This document shows positions 1-5,536 of a stretch of DNA of 12,000 nucleotides, in pieces (within the stretch, counting starts at the first letter, position 1; the number at the start of each line of letters is the position of its first letter). The DNA lies in contig JAGVWR010000014.1 of assembly GCA_018304205.1 (NCBI GenBank), forward strand, positions 1 through 12,000, written 5' to 3'. Position numbers and translations under genes: made by a program. The stretch comes from Candidatus Pacearchaeota archaeon. Its GTDB lineage: Archaea > Nanobdellota > Nanobdellia > Pacearchaeales > GW2011-AR1. Below the pieces are notes generated by a model. The model searched no databases and was not told where the DNA came from. It was given only the letters and a program-made list of their open reading frames with translations.

Positions 1-21
1 AGAAAATATATTCGTAATCAA

Positions 22-93
22 GGTCGGTCTACCGACCAGTTAAAGTTGAGTGACTTTTAGAAGCCCCGCAGCTCTGCTGCGATTGGGAGCTTC
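22..93. other. Cluster of hairpins at the left edge
   Basis: Three adjacent inverted repeats are visible: GGTCGGT (22–28) with ACCGACC (31–37), AAAGT (42–46) with ACTTT (53–57), and a longer stem in which GAAGC (60–64) pairs with GCTTC (89–93) around CGCAG (67–71)/CTGCG (77–81). The last one reaches the stop codon of the minus-strand gene that follows, so it could act as a 3'-end hairpin for it. It may instead be the cut-off end of one of the structured elements found further right. The window edge prevents a decision. Confidence 0.4.
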
Positions 94-583
94 ACTTATA
101 TATTCCTATTCTTCCATAATAAAGATGTAAATGATATCCAGATAAACCTTGCATTTTTATTCTGCTTAATGAGGCTGGCAGAGGAGGGTCTCTAACAGTT
201 ATTTTTCCTTCAATAGTTTTTTCTTTTAGATTGGAAATAGTTTTTATTCCAAATTCTTTTGCCAACACTTTTTCTAAACCTTCTTTTTTATTTATAGGTA
301 ATGGAATATCTTCATAAAATCCATCCGGCCAACTTATTTTACTTTTATAGAATTTATTTAGTTGTGCTTGAAATTTTTTCACTTCTTTCGGTATTTTTGA
401 AGGGTCTATCTTTACAATATTTCTTTGACTAACATTAAAGGCTACTCTTATTTTGTCTTGGTCAATAAGGAAATAAACATCTTTTGGTTTATACCTATTT
501 TTGAATATAAAAAAGTAAGCAAGCCAATTTTTCATGGGGTCTTCAAATTTAATAGGAAGAGGAATAACGCAAGGTATTTTCAT
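92..583 (-). CDS. Hypothetical protein, 163 aa
   Basis: I do not recognise this family. The product is a basic, lysine-rich protein of 163 residues with no signal peptide and no convincing membrane segment. The N-terminal half is rich in aromatic residues (about residues 18–40). The middle has a lysine-rich, probably helical stretch (about 62–83) and the C-terminal 30 residues contain several glycines and tyrosines. The start is supported by a TATA-like box 22–29 bp upstream, which implies a leaderless transcript. The gene stands alone, with a hairpin overlapping its stop codon and a structured intergenic element on its upstream side. It is probably a real gene because it is long, AT-rich in the same way as its neighbours and has a well-placed promoter. 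The function is unknown. Confidence 0.7.
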   Translation of the reverse strand: MKIPCVIPLPIKFEDPMKNWLAYFFIFKNRYKPKDVYFLIDQDKIRVAFNVSQRNIVKIDPSKIPKEVKKFQAQLNKFYKSKISWPDGFYEDIPLPINKKEGLEKVLAKEFGIKTISNLKEKTIEGKITVRDPPLPASLSRIKMQGLSGYHLHLYYGRIGIYK

Positions 584-604
584 TAATTTTTTAGGGAGCT
601 TATC

Positions 605-612
605 CTTATATA
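605..612 (-). promoter_or_regulatory. TATA box of the 92–583 gene
   Basis: On the minus strand the sequence reads TATATAAG, 22–29 bp before the ATG at 583. This spacing predicts transcription starting at or just before the start codon. Confidence 0.55.
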
Positions 613-744
613 TCTTTTATTTTTTGGATTTTTGTCCTTTATTTCCTTTAAAAAAATAGCCACAATATTTATGAGGCGCGAAGCGCCGAATGCGCCGCAC
701 GACGCCAAGGTTTTTTGCTGACAATTTTCTTTTTATGGTTGAAA

Positions 745-1017
745 AGGGCGCTTAAGGGTGATTAACCAAACTTTTGCTTTACCCTTCGCTTCGCTCGGGT
801 TGCTATCCCCTAATATGCTTTGAGTTACCCCACTCCCTCCTCGCTTTTCACTTATTGATAGAATAGTATTATTGGTGAAAATCTCGTCCCTTGAAGCTGC
901 AATTCTCAGCCTTGTTATCATCGCTTCGCTCCTCCAAATGATTTCTCGCTCCGCTTAACCGCAGAGTGCGAACCTGAGGGTATCGCACAATCGCTTGCTT
1001 AAACGAAATTGCCAAAG
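745..1017 (+). repeat. Structured element copy 1 (3' half only)
   Basis: This gene-free stretch carries the 3' hallmark of the repeated element: GATTAACC near 750, variable hairpins (ACCC/GGGT around 780–800; TTTTCAC/GTGAAAA around 845–880), then CGCTTAACC (951–959), the hairpin GTGCG (966–970)/CGCAC (984–988), AATC, and GCTTAAACGAAATTG at the end. The last 11 bases, AATTGCCAAAG (1007–1017), are the exact reverse complement of 1529–1539 on the other side of the next gene. Just upstream, 663–710 is locally GC-rich with a GGCGC/GCGCC hairpin (674–685) that I cannot assign. Small open frames across 733–1060 are not believed to be genes. Confidence 0.55.
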
Positions 1018-1028
1018 AATTATTTAGG

Positions 1029-1499
1029 TTAAATTTTATTTTTTTTAAAAACCCAACCAATTAAAATGCCAATTATAAAGAACAGAAAACCGTTCAAAAA
1101 TGCTGAGATTATTATATTTGATAAATAATATTTTGCGTAAATACCAAATTGATCAGCAACTAGAGAAACTAAATAAGCTGAGGGAAACAGAGGAAATATC
1201 ATTACTATTCCGCAAAGCATACCATTACATGTAAGCGCGTAGTAAAAGAATAAAATAAAAATAACCAACCAAATTGATAATATTACTGATCCTGTCTTTA
1301 ACCAATTGGGCCAATCCCGACCTCTAATAAAAAGAAGAACAAAAACAACCAACCAAACTAGTAGTAAAATTAATCCATATTTTAATTGATAACGCAGCCC
1401 ATTCAAACTAATAATAAAGAGGAATATAAAAATTGCCAACCAACTAAATAGCAAGGTTAAACCTGATTTCATCCAATTGGGCCATCTCCCATCATTCAT
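1029..1499 (-). CDS. Small multi-pass membrane protein with an internal repeat
   Basis: This encodes a 156-residue integral membrane protein of unknown function. Hydrophobic segments lie at about 13–32, 42–58, 70–88, 95–116 and 125–150. The N-terminal part is a degenerate repeat: the signature WPNW(M/L)K(S/T)G followed by a hydrophobic stretch with WL(A/V)IFI occurs at residues 6–25 and 63–82. A third, weaker copy (LKYG then WLVVFVL) sits between them at 39–56. It ends in a basic tail (KKNK), suggesting a cytoplasmic C terminus. I see no catalytic motif. A TATA-like box 22–29 bp upstream supports the ATG at 1499 and a leaderless mRNA. It is the only gene between element copies 1 and 2, and is enclosed by perfect inverted repeats, like a one-gene cassette. 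Confidence 0.75.
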   Translation of the reverse strand: MNDGRWPNWMKSGLTLLFSWLAIFIFLFIISLNGLRYQLKYGLILLLVWLVVFVLLFIRGRDWPNWLKTGSVILSIWLVIFILFFYYALTCNGMLCGIVMIFPLFPSAYLVSLVADQFGIYAKYYLSNIIISAFLNGFLFFIIGILIGWVFKKNKI

Positions 1500-1520
1500 A
1501 TTAAAAATAAATTTTCTTTC

Positions 1521-1528
1521 TTTAAATA
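1521..1528 (-). promoter_or_regulatory. TATA box of the 1029–1499 gene
   Basis: The minus strand reads TATTTAAA, 22–29 bp before the ATG. It abuts the inverted-repeat arm at 1529–1539, so the arm occupies the position of the factor-B recognition element. Confidence 0.55.
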
Positions 1529-1534
1529 CTTTGG

Positions 1535-1868
1535 CAATTACGCTTCGAAATCGGCTGAGAACAAAGCAAAAGTCTCTTGGCTCTGAACTCGCACCAAGAG
1601 GTTCTAAAGAACTCGGCTAATCTCTACTAAAAGGCATATTCCTTGATTTATCCTAAATCACTTTTTTCGTAAAAGACGGAATATGGCATAACTTTCACCA
1701 TATACTAATAATTCAATAATGAGCGAAAGTTCTTTTAGCCTGAACGATTAAATGAACTTGAAATTTGGTCTTTGACTTTTCCGTCGGAAAATTTGAAATA
1801 TCTTCTTCTCGCTACGTTTAAGCATATTTGAAAACTCTCCTTTGTCTAATCATACTTAAACGTAATTG
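1535..1868 (+). repeat. Structured element copy 2 (complete)
   Basis: This is the best complete copy, about 334 bp. In order: closing stem CAATTACG (1535–1542) with CGTAATTG (1861–1868); hairpin CTCTTGG (1574–1580)/CCAAGAG (1594–1600); hairpin GTTC-TAAA-GAAC (1601–1612); linker CTAATCTCTACTAAA; a three-way junction in which GGCATATTCC (1633–1642) pairs with GGAATATGGC (1678–1687) around GATTTA-TCC-TAAATC (1645–1659) and CTTTT/AAAAG (1661–1675); stem AACTTTC (1690–1696)/GAAAGTT (1725–1731); linker TTAGCCTGAACGATTAAA (1735–1752); hairpin TTTTCC/GGAAAA near 1775–1795; and CGTTTAAG (1815–1822)/CTTAAACG (1855–1862). No gene lies in it. It could be a structured RNA or a structured DNA site. Confidence 0.75.
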
Positions 1869-1948
1869 ACAGGATGCTATGATTTATGATTTGCATTCCC
1901 CCGACCACCCGCCCCTAGAGAGGAGAGGGCACTTTTAAGATATGAGAA

Positions 1949-2719
1949 TTACTTTTTGGCAAGTTTCCAAACAGAATCAAAATATTCTTTGAAACTATTT
2001 GCAACTTCTTCAGATTGAATTAATATTCCTATAGGTTTTGAAGAACTCCAAATTGTAATTAATATTGCTTCATCAGTTATATCAATATTTCCTGGAACTG
2101 GAAAAGAAACATATCTTTGGTCTATCCCTTTTGGAGGTCTGCCTAGTTTTCTCCCAACATTACCTTCACTAATCACTCCGATCCACTCAATATTTTTTTC
2201 TTTTATGATAGAATTTATTTTTTTGAAATTATAATTGACCCTACCATAATAGAACTCGTACACTTTTTCATCATATAGTGGGTTGTGCATATAAAGAAAT
2301 CTCAATAAGGAATTAGTTTTTGCTCGAGAGAGCAAGACATCATAAGCAGTCATTATTCCTTTTTCTCCTAGGAATATCTCAGATTCTTGTTTATTCTTTT
2401 CTGAAATCAAATTATTTAGTTTAGGCAAGAGATCATGAAGTATTTTCTCATTTTCTTCTATTTCTTCTTTCTTTCTCTCTAGATATTCTCTAAGTCGTGA
2501 GGGCTCAATTGCTTGAAAATACTTGGTTTTATCCTTTATTATGAAACTTACTAAACCCTTTTCTATTAGTCTTTGAAGAACTTCATAGATCTTTGAATAT
2601 GCAACTCCAGATTTTTTTGTTATTGGTCCAACAGTTGATGATTCTAAATTGAGTAGAGAGCTATAAACTCTAGATTCTCCATCCGTCAAACCAAGTTTTT
2701 TTAATTCTTCTTCGTACAT
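1949..2719 (-). CDS. TrmB-family transcriptional regulator (copy 1)
   Basis: This 256-residue protein has the two-part layout of archaeal TrmB-like regulators. Residues about 6–72 form a winged helix-turn-helix (start LKKLGLTDGESRVYSSLL, recognition region around VAYSKIYEVLQRLIEKGLV, wing up to FQAIEPSRL). Residues 75–110 are a charged coiled coil. Residues 115–256 are the TrmB-type effector/dimer domain, ending YFDSVWKLAKK, closely like the C terminus of the second TrmB protein in this window. I see no sugar-binding extension, so the ligand is unknown. It is transcribed away from the EF-hand operon at 2814. The shared 94-bp gap holds a palindrome 45 bp before this ATG, next to the promoters of both units, which suggests autoregulation and control of that operon. 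Confidence 0.85.
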   Translation of the reverse strand: MYEEELKKLGLTDGESRVYSSLLNLESSTVGPITKKSGVAYSKIYEVLQRLIEKGLVSFIIKDKTKYFQAIEPSRLREYLERKKEEIEENEKILHDLLPKLNNLISEKNKQESEIFLGEKGIMTAYDVLLSRAKTNSLLRFLYMHNPLYDEKVYEFYYGRVNYNFKKINSIIKEKNIEWIGVISEGNVGRKLGRPPKGIDQRYVSFPVPGNIDITDEAILITIWSSSKPIGILIQSEEVANSFKEYFDSVWKLAKK

Positions 2720-2740
2720 GTTATTTTTAAACTTATAACC

Positions 2741-2750
2741 TATTTAAGCC
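2741..2750 (-). promoter_or_regulatory. Likely TATA box of TrmB copy 1
   Basis: The minus strand reads CTTAAATAGG, 22–31 bp before the ATG at 2719, the usual distance for a leaderless archaeal gene. Confidence 0.45.
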
Positions 2751-2763
2751 TTTGTATAATACA

Positions 2764-2776
2764 CCCCTAACGGGGG
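2764..2776. promoter_or_regulatory. Candidate TrmB operator, CCCC-TAAC-GGGG
   Basis: CCCC (2764–2767), TAAC, GGGG (2772–2775) plus one more G form a palindrome in otherwise AT-rich DNA. It lies 45 bp upstream of the TrmB start and touches the TATA box of the divergent operon. A matching palindrome, GCCCCC-TAA-GGGGGC, sits 44 bp upstream of the second TrmB gene, in the same arrangement. That conservation is the main argument for a regulator-binding site. Confidence 0.6.
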
Positions 2777-2783
2777 ATATAAG
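2776..2783 (+). promoter_or_regulatory. TATA box of the EF-hand operon
   Basis: GATATAAG on the plus strand lies 31–38 bp before the ATG at 2814, directly following the palindrome. It supports that ATG, and thus the signal-peptide reading of the broken gene, rather than the downstream GTG at 2886. Confidence 0.5.
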
Positions 2784-2813
2784 AGTTAAATATGAATCGT
2801 TCTTGCATCTTTT

Positions 2814-3215
2814 ATGAAAAGTATATTGAGAAAACGTATTGCACCGATACTTGCGGTATTAGCAGGTCTATAAGCAAGTCCTCTTGTGGGAGAAAATCAT
2901 GCAAAATTAGTTAGAAGTATAGAAGTTGGAAGATGCACGCCTCTTAATACGGATGGTTTCGGCGATTACTTTAGAGAAGATAAGGGAATGTATGTTCTCT
3001 CTGTAAATAGATACCTTTCAACTGCAGAACGTTTAGTAGATAATGATAAAGATGGTAATGCAGATTTTTATGAAATGTTAGCATATAGTGCAAGAGGCGC
3101 CGCATATCAAAAGAGGCAAGTTTCTGAAAAAGAACAAGATTATTTTCAAGGATCTTTAGATGATCATAAAAATTTATCAGTAAAAGCTAAATTAGAAAGG
3201 ATTGGGGGAAGATAA
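2814..3215 (+). pseudogene. EF-hand secreted-type protein, stop codon in the signal peptide
   Basis: Reading from the ATG at 2814 gives a signal peptide: basic start MKSILRKR, hydrophobic core IAPILAVLAGL, then an in-frame TAA (2871–2873), then ASPLVGENH and the rest of the protein to 3215. The frame is otherwise unbroken, about 133 codons. Residues 76–87 (numbering the stop as 20) form a perfect EF-hand loop, DNDKDGNADFYE, with Asp at positions 1, 3, 5 and 9 and Glu at 12, so calcium binding is likely in the intact protein. A good TATA box lies before the ATG. If translation began at the GTG at 2886, the 109-residue product would lack the export signal. The next gene starts one base after this stop, so the two form an operon. 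The nonsense codon may be a real inactivation, a read error, or a sign that only the GTG form is made. Confidence 0.6.
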
Positions 3216-3216
3216 A

Positions 3217-3683
3217 ATGCCACCATGTGGATTTGATAAATGTAATAATGAAAGAAGAAATAAAGTAAATAAGATAGACAAGGATGGAGAGCCAATGTCT
3301 TCTGGCTTTATGGAATCTTTTCATTTTGGATTCTATATAATATTGGGTATCTTCATGCTTTACATATGTAGTGTAGGCGAGAAAGAAAGATCAAAAAGTG
3401 AAAGGCAATATAATGGCTGGTTTGATCAAAATTTTAGCCAATATCCTAATTACATACAAGATAATAAAATTTGGAGGGATAGCACCAATATTGGTGATAA
3501 ACACTGGCGTAATGTGGGATCTCTTGAAAGGGGATATATGATCTTTCTGATGCTGATAAAAATGGAAGAATTACAACTCAAGAACTAAGAGAAAGTTATA
3601 CTCTCTTGACACAGAAATATAGTACTCATGATTTGAAGATAGTTTTTGGTATAATGAGAGATTCTGGTAAAATAACCGACTAA
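3217..3683 (+). pseudogene. Membrane-anchored EF-hand protein with a frameshift
   Basis: Translation begins at ATG 3217, one base after the previous stop and preceded by a G-rich ribosome-binding site (GGGGG at 3204–3208). The first part has a Cys-containing basic start (MPPCGFDKCNNERRNK), a membrane helix (FYIILGIFMLYICSV, about residues 43–57) and a soluble region. This frame runs on to a stop at 3588 with an unconvincing tail. In the frame one base back, 3528–3683 encodes YDLSDADKNGRITTQELRE and continues to a stop at 3681. DADKNGRITTQE is a perfect EF-hand loop. So a single-base loss near the GAAAGGGG run (3526–3533) has cut the EF-hand domain off. The site is not a canonical slippery heptamer, so programmed frameshifting is unlikely. 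Together with the previous gene it looks like a calcium-binding cell-surface pair under TrmB control. Confidence 0.55.
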
Positions 3684-3700
3684 ACTTTAATAAAAATAGC

Positions 3701-3723
3701 CTTCTTTTTGTAAAAAGAAGCAA
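3701..3723. repeat. Hairpin repeat, left of the PIN/AbrB module
   Basis: CTTCTTTTTGTAAAAAGAAG followed by CAA is a near-perfect palindrome. Almost the same 23 bases (CTTCTTTTTACAAAAAGAAG plus CAA) recur at 4494–4516. The two copies are direct repeats flanking the PIN/AbrB module. Confidence 0.6.
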
Positions 3724-3729
3724 GAAATA

Positions 3730-3759
3730 TGATGGCTTAGTATAAAATATAAACCATCA
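3730..3759 (-). terminator. Possible 3'-end hairpin of the PIN gene
   Basis: TGATGG (3730–3735) and CCATCA (3754–3759) can pair across an AT-rich loop and include the PIN stop codon. On the minus strand T-rich sequence follows. A role in transcript ending is plausible but unproven. Confidence 0.3.
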
Positions 3760-4158
3760 AAGAAAATTAATAGCTTCTTCAGGGTTTAGAATTTTTATCC
3801 CTTGGTATTCTTTGAGATTAAGAAGATGCTTGTCTTGGCTTACAATAAGATCTGCTTTTCCATCAACTGCAGCTTCAAGGAATTTATTGTCTTCTGGATC
3901 TTCTTTTATTATATCTATTTTTGTTGAAGGTTGAGTGATTATGGAATTATTAAGAATGAGGTTCTTCCATTCTTCAATCATGCTTTCTGGCATGAAAATC
4001 TTGAAATTCTTTAAAGTTTCAATTAATTCTCCCACTATCTCAAGCGAACTTACTAGCTTAACTTCTTTGTTTTTCCATTTATCTATCAGTTGAGAGCAAA
4101 AGTTACCTTCCCAAAATATTCCGGAGATGAATACATTAGTATCTAAAATAAGTCTCAT
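3757..4158 (-). CDS. PIN-domain toxin (VapC-like ribonuclease)
   Basis: This 133-residue protein matches the family of putative toxin components with a PIN domain. The metal-binding acidic residues can be seen in order: D6 in the N-terminal LDTNVF motif, E44 in EIVGEL, D90 in the EDPEDNKFLEAA motif, and D109 in the SQDKHLL motif. These chelate Mg/Mn in the RNase active site of the family. All four are present and the length is normal, so the enzyme should be active. Its start overlaps the stop of the upstream AbrB gene by four bases (ATGA at 4155–4158), the usual coupling of antitoxin first, toxin second. It acts in the cytoplasm; which RNA it cuts cannot be read from the sequence. Flanking direct repeats suggest that the module moves as a unit. 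Confidence 0.9.
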   Translation of the reverse strand: MRLILDTNVFISGIFWEGNFCSQLIDKWKNKEVKLVSSLEIVGELIETLKNFKIFMPESMIEEWKNLILNNSIITQPSTKIDIIKEDPEDNKFLEAAVDGKADLIVSQDKHLLNLKEYQGIKILNPEEAINFL

Positions 4159-4415
4159 TTTTTACGAGTATTTTTTACTGCTTGCTCAACATCTGCTTCT
4201 TTTAATTTGCTCTTTTTTGCAAATTCTCTGGTTTTTGCCAGCAATTTATCAAATCCTTTAAATGAAGGCATTTCTAGTTTTTTCAGAACAATTGTATTGT
4301 CTTCTCCGATTACAACAAACTTTTCTCCTTCATGTATATTCAGCTTGTCTCTTAAGCTTTGAGGAATTACTACTTGTCCGCGTGAGCTTATACTTGTTAT
4401 TTCTATGTTTTCCAT
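4155..4415 (-). CDS. AbrB/MazE-type antitoxin
   Basis: This 86-residue protein has an N-terminal swapped-hairpin AbrB/SpoVT DNA-binding domain, about residues 1–47, with the signature SSRGQVVIPQSLRDKLNIHEGEKFVV split over 9–34. The tail (48–86) is lysine-rich and probably helical, the part that in this family binds and neutralises the PIN partner. The start is fixed by a strong ribosome-binding site, AGGAGG, five bases before the ATG, which makes this one of the few genes here with a real leader. It is the first gene of the operon, followed by the PIN toxin. An inverted repeat of TAAGAT/ATCTTA units lies just upstream and overlaps the expected transcription start, consistent with autorepression. 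Confidence 0.9.
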   Translation of the reverse strand: MENIEITSISSRGQVVIPQSLRDKLNIHEGEKFVVIGEDNTIVLKKLEMPSFKGFDKLLAKTREFAKKSKLKEADVEQAVKNTRKK

Positions 4416-4420
4416 TTTGA

Positions 4421-4426
4421 CCTCCT
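4421..4426 (-). promoter_or_regulatory. Strong ribosome-binding site of the AbrB gene
   Basis: AGGAGG on the minus strand, five bases before the ATG at 4415. It is the clearest Shine–Dalgarno sequence in the window and decides this start. Confidence 0.75.
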
Positions 4427-4434
4427 ATAAGTTT

Positions 4435-4458
4435 ATCTTATTGGTAAGATTATCTTAT
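4435..4458. promoter_or_regulatory. Candidate AbrB antitoxin operator
   Basis: ATCTTA-TTGG-TAAGAT (4435–4450) is a perfect palindrome, followed at once by a third unit, TATCTTAT (4451–4458). It lies between the TATA box and the ribosome-binding site, over the expected transcription start. The antitoxin is the likely binder. Confidence 0.5.
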
Positions 4459-4467
4459 TTATAAACC
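4458..4467 (-). promoter_or_regulatory. TATA box of the AbrB/PIN operon
   Basis: The minus strand reads TTTATAAATA at 43–52 bp before the AbrB ATG, predicting a leader of about 20 bases that contains the AGGAGG site. Confidence 0.55.
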
Positions 4468-4493
4468 TTTGCCTTTGGCTCTTTGAATTGCGT

Positions 4494-4516
4494 CTTCTTT
4501 TTACAAAAAGAAGCAA
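4494..4516. repeat. Hairpin repeat, right of the PIN/AbrB module
   Basis: CTTCTTTTTACAAAAAGAAG plus CAA, differing from the copy at 3701–3723 only in the loop. The tail AAGAAGCAAAAAC also recurs, more loosely, near 7866–7878, 8949–8960 and 9583–9594, always at a gene-block boundary. Confidence 0.6.
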
Positions 4517-4583
4517 AAACACCAGAAGGGAGACAGTGCCCTCTCAGGTGCTCCCACCATCCCAAACCCTAAATAAGATAGCT

Positions 4584-4936
4584 CGTTAATCCCACTCAAA
4601 TGCGATTTTTGGAACAAATTAGAAAACTCGAGAGCTTTCATAGCTATCTCGAGCCTTATCAGGTCTCTTAATCACGACTAAACGAAAAATTATTTACTTT
4701 ATCCTAAAGTATTATTTTTGTAATAACCATAATTTTCTATAACTTTCAAATTTGTGCTAACAATTAATTATTGTTTGAAAGTTCGTTTAGATTGTAAGAT
4801 TAACCGAAAGCAGAATTTAGCCTTCGGCTTTTTCTTCCTGCAAGAAAAACTTTCGAGCTTTGTTTCTCGCTTCGTTTAAGCGGCACTAAAAGACATTACG
4901 CCGTTCGGCGTTTAATCTTGCTTAAACAAAATCGCA
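4584..4936 (+). repeat. Structured element copy 3 (complete)
   Basis: This copy has the same hairpin order as copy 2 with different sequences: stem TGCGATTTT (4601–4609)/AAAATCGCA (4928–4936); hairpin CTCGAG (4627–4632)/CTCGAG (4648–4653); short hairpin CCT/AGG (4654–4663); linker TTAATCACGACTAAACG; three-way junction GAAAAATTAT (4684–4693)/ATAATTTTC (4729–4737) around ACTTTA-TCC-TAAAGT (4696–4710) and TATTA/TAATA (4710–4725); stem AACTTTCAAA (4741–4750)/TTTGAAAGTT (4774–4783); linker GATTAACCG; hairpins AGCC/GGCT and TTTTTCTT/AAGAAAAA (4814–4852); then GTTTAAGC (4874–4881)/GCTTAAAC (4920–4927) around ACGCC-GTTC-GGCGT (4898–4911). No gene is visible from 4416 to 5015. Confidence 0.75.
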
Positions 4937-5015
4937 CTTAAGAAAAAATAGGAATTTATGGCTGGTTCAGATATCCTAACCCCCACCCAGACGGCGCGCC
5001 CACAATTTAATCTAT

Positions 5016-5441
5016 TTACCTGTTTTTTCTTTCTTTTAGATAAGGTGCAATCACTATCCTCATCCATACACTGATAGCGGTCAATCCCAAGCCCGAGAGA
5101 AGACTATAGTTTCCTATTTGATTATTAGTAGAAACAAAACTATTCCGGTCTTGAATAATTTTTTTTCTTTCCATTTCAGTTATATCTTCATTAATAATAG
5201 CAAGAGCTTGTTCTAAAGAACTCTTAGTTTTTTCTAAAACCGGTTGCAATCTTTCCGTCAGGTATGGAGATCCATTAATGTCCAGAGATTTTAAATGATC
5301 TCTACTTTTTTTAGCTTCTTCATACGCCGCAACCTCTGGTGAATATGGATTTGTTAAATTTCTGACAATGCTGGTTCCCAAGCCTCCAGCTGCAATTGCC
5401 CCTCCTAATATTCCAGTAACTAACCATTTATTGCATCCCAT
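5016..5441 (-). CDS. Hypothetical protein with two membrane segments
   Basis: I do not recognise this 141-residue protein. Residues about 6–25 are a glycine-rich hydrophobic segment (LVTGILGGAIAAGGLG), about 35–105 are a charged, mostly helical region that may form a coiled coil, and about 113–133 are a second hydrophobic segment followed by a basic tail (KERKNR). This helical-hairpin layout suggests that both ends sit in the membrane with the middle on one side. A Cys at residue 3 is not in a lipobox. A TATA-like box 22–29 bp upstream supports the ATG and a leaderless mRNA. The gene is alone between element copies 3 and 4, inside the long inverted repeat, as a one-gene cassette. Confidence 0.7.
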   Translation of the reverse strand: MGCNKWLVTGILGGAIAAGGLGTSIVRNLTNPYSPEVAAYEEAKKSRDHLKSLDINGSPYLTERLQPVLEKTKSSLEQALAIINEDITEMERKKIIQDRNSFVSTNNQIGNYSLLSGLGLTAISVWMRIVIAPYLKERKNR

Positions 5442-5462
5442 AAAAAAATATCAAAACCATCA

Positions 5463-5470
5463 TATTTAAA
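5463..5470 (-). promoter_or_regulatory. TATA box of the 5016–5441 gene
   Basis: The minus strand reads TTTAAATA, 22–29 bp before the ATG. Confidence 0.5.
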
Positions 5471-5536
5471 CTTTTCTAGTTGTCACTACTAGTAAGTTAT
5501 ATTAAATCGTGCGCCGTCCCCCACCCTAATTGCTCA

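Larger units (their letters stand above)
1007..1539. repeat. 11-bp inverted repeats bracketing the 1029–1499 gene
   Basis: AATTGCCAAAG at 1007–1017 and CTTTGGCAATT at 1529–1539 are perfect reverse complements. The left arm lies 11 bp past the stop codon and the right arm begins directly next to the gene's TATA box, so the arms enclose exactly one transcription unit. The arms are also the end of element copy 1 and the beginning of element copy 2. Confidence 0.7.
1923..4545. repeat. 11-bp inverted repeats bracketing the 1949–4415 block
   Basis: GAGAGGGCACT (1923–1933) and AGTGCCCTCTC (4535–4545) are perfect reverse complements. They lie between element copy 2 and the first TrmB gene, and between the AbrB gene and element copy 3. 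Each arm sits beside a C-rich tract (1898–1917 and 4550–4570). The block between them holds five genes. Confidence 0.6.

Noticed and set aside
733..1060. Two overlapping minus-strand open frames of 62–63 codons
   Set aside because: They lie over the hairpins of element copy 1, their products have no family features, and no TATA box is placed correctly. Structured repeat DNA explains the stretch better.
1535..1868. Group I or group II intron
   Set aside because: TTAATCACGACTAAACG loosely recalls a group I R segment, but no matching S segment pairs with it in the other copies, and no group II domain V is visible. No intron-encoded protein is present.
3526..3540. Programmed frameshift site in the EF-hand gene
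   Set aside because: The G run does not form a canonical X-XXY-YYZ heptamer in the reading frame, and no strong downstream hairpin follows. Mutation or read error is simpler.
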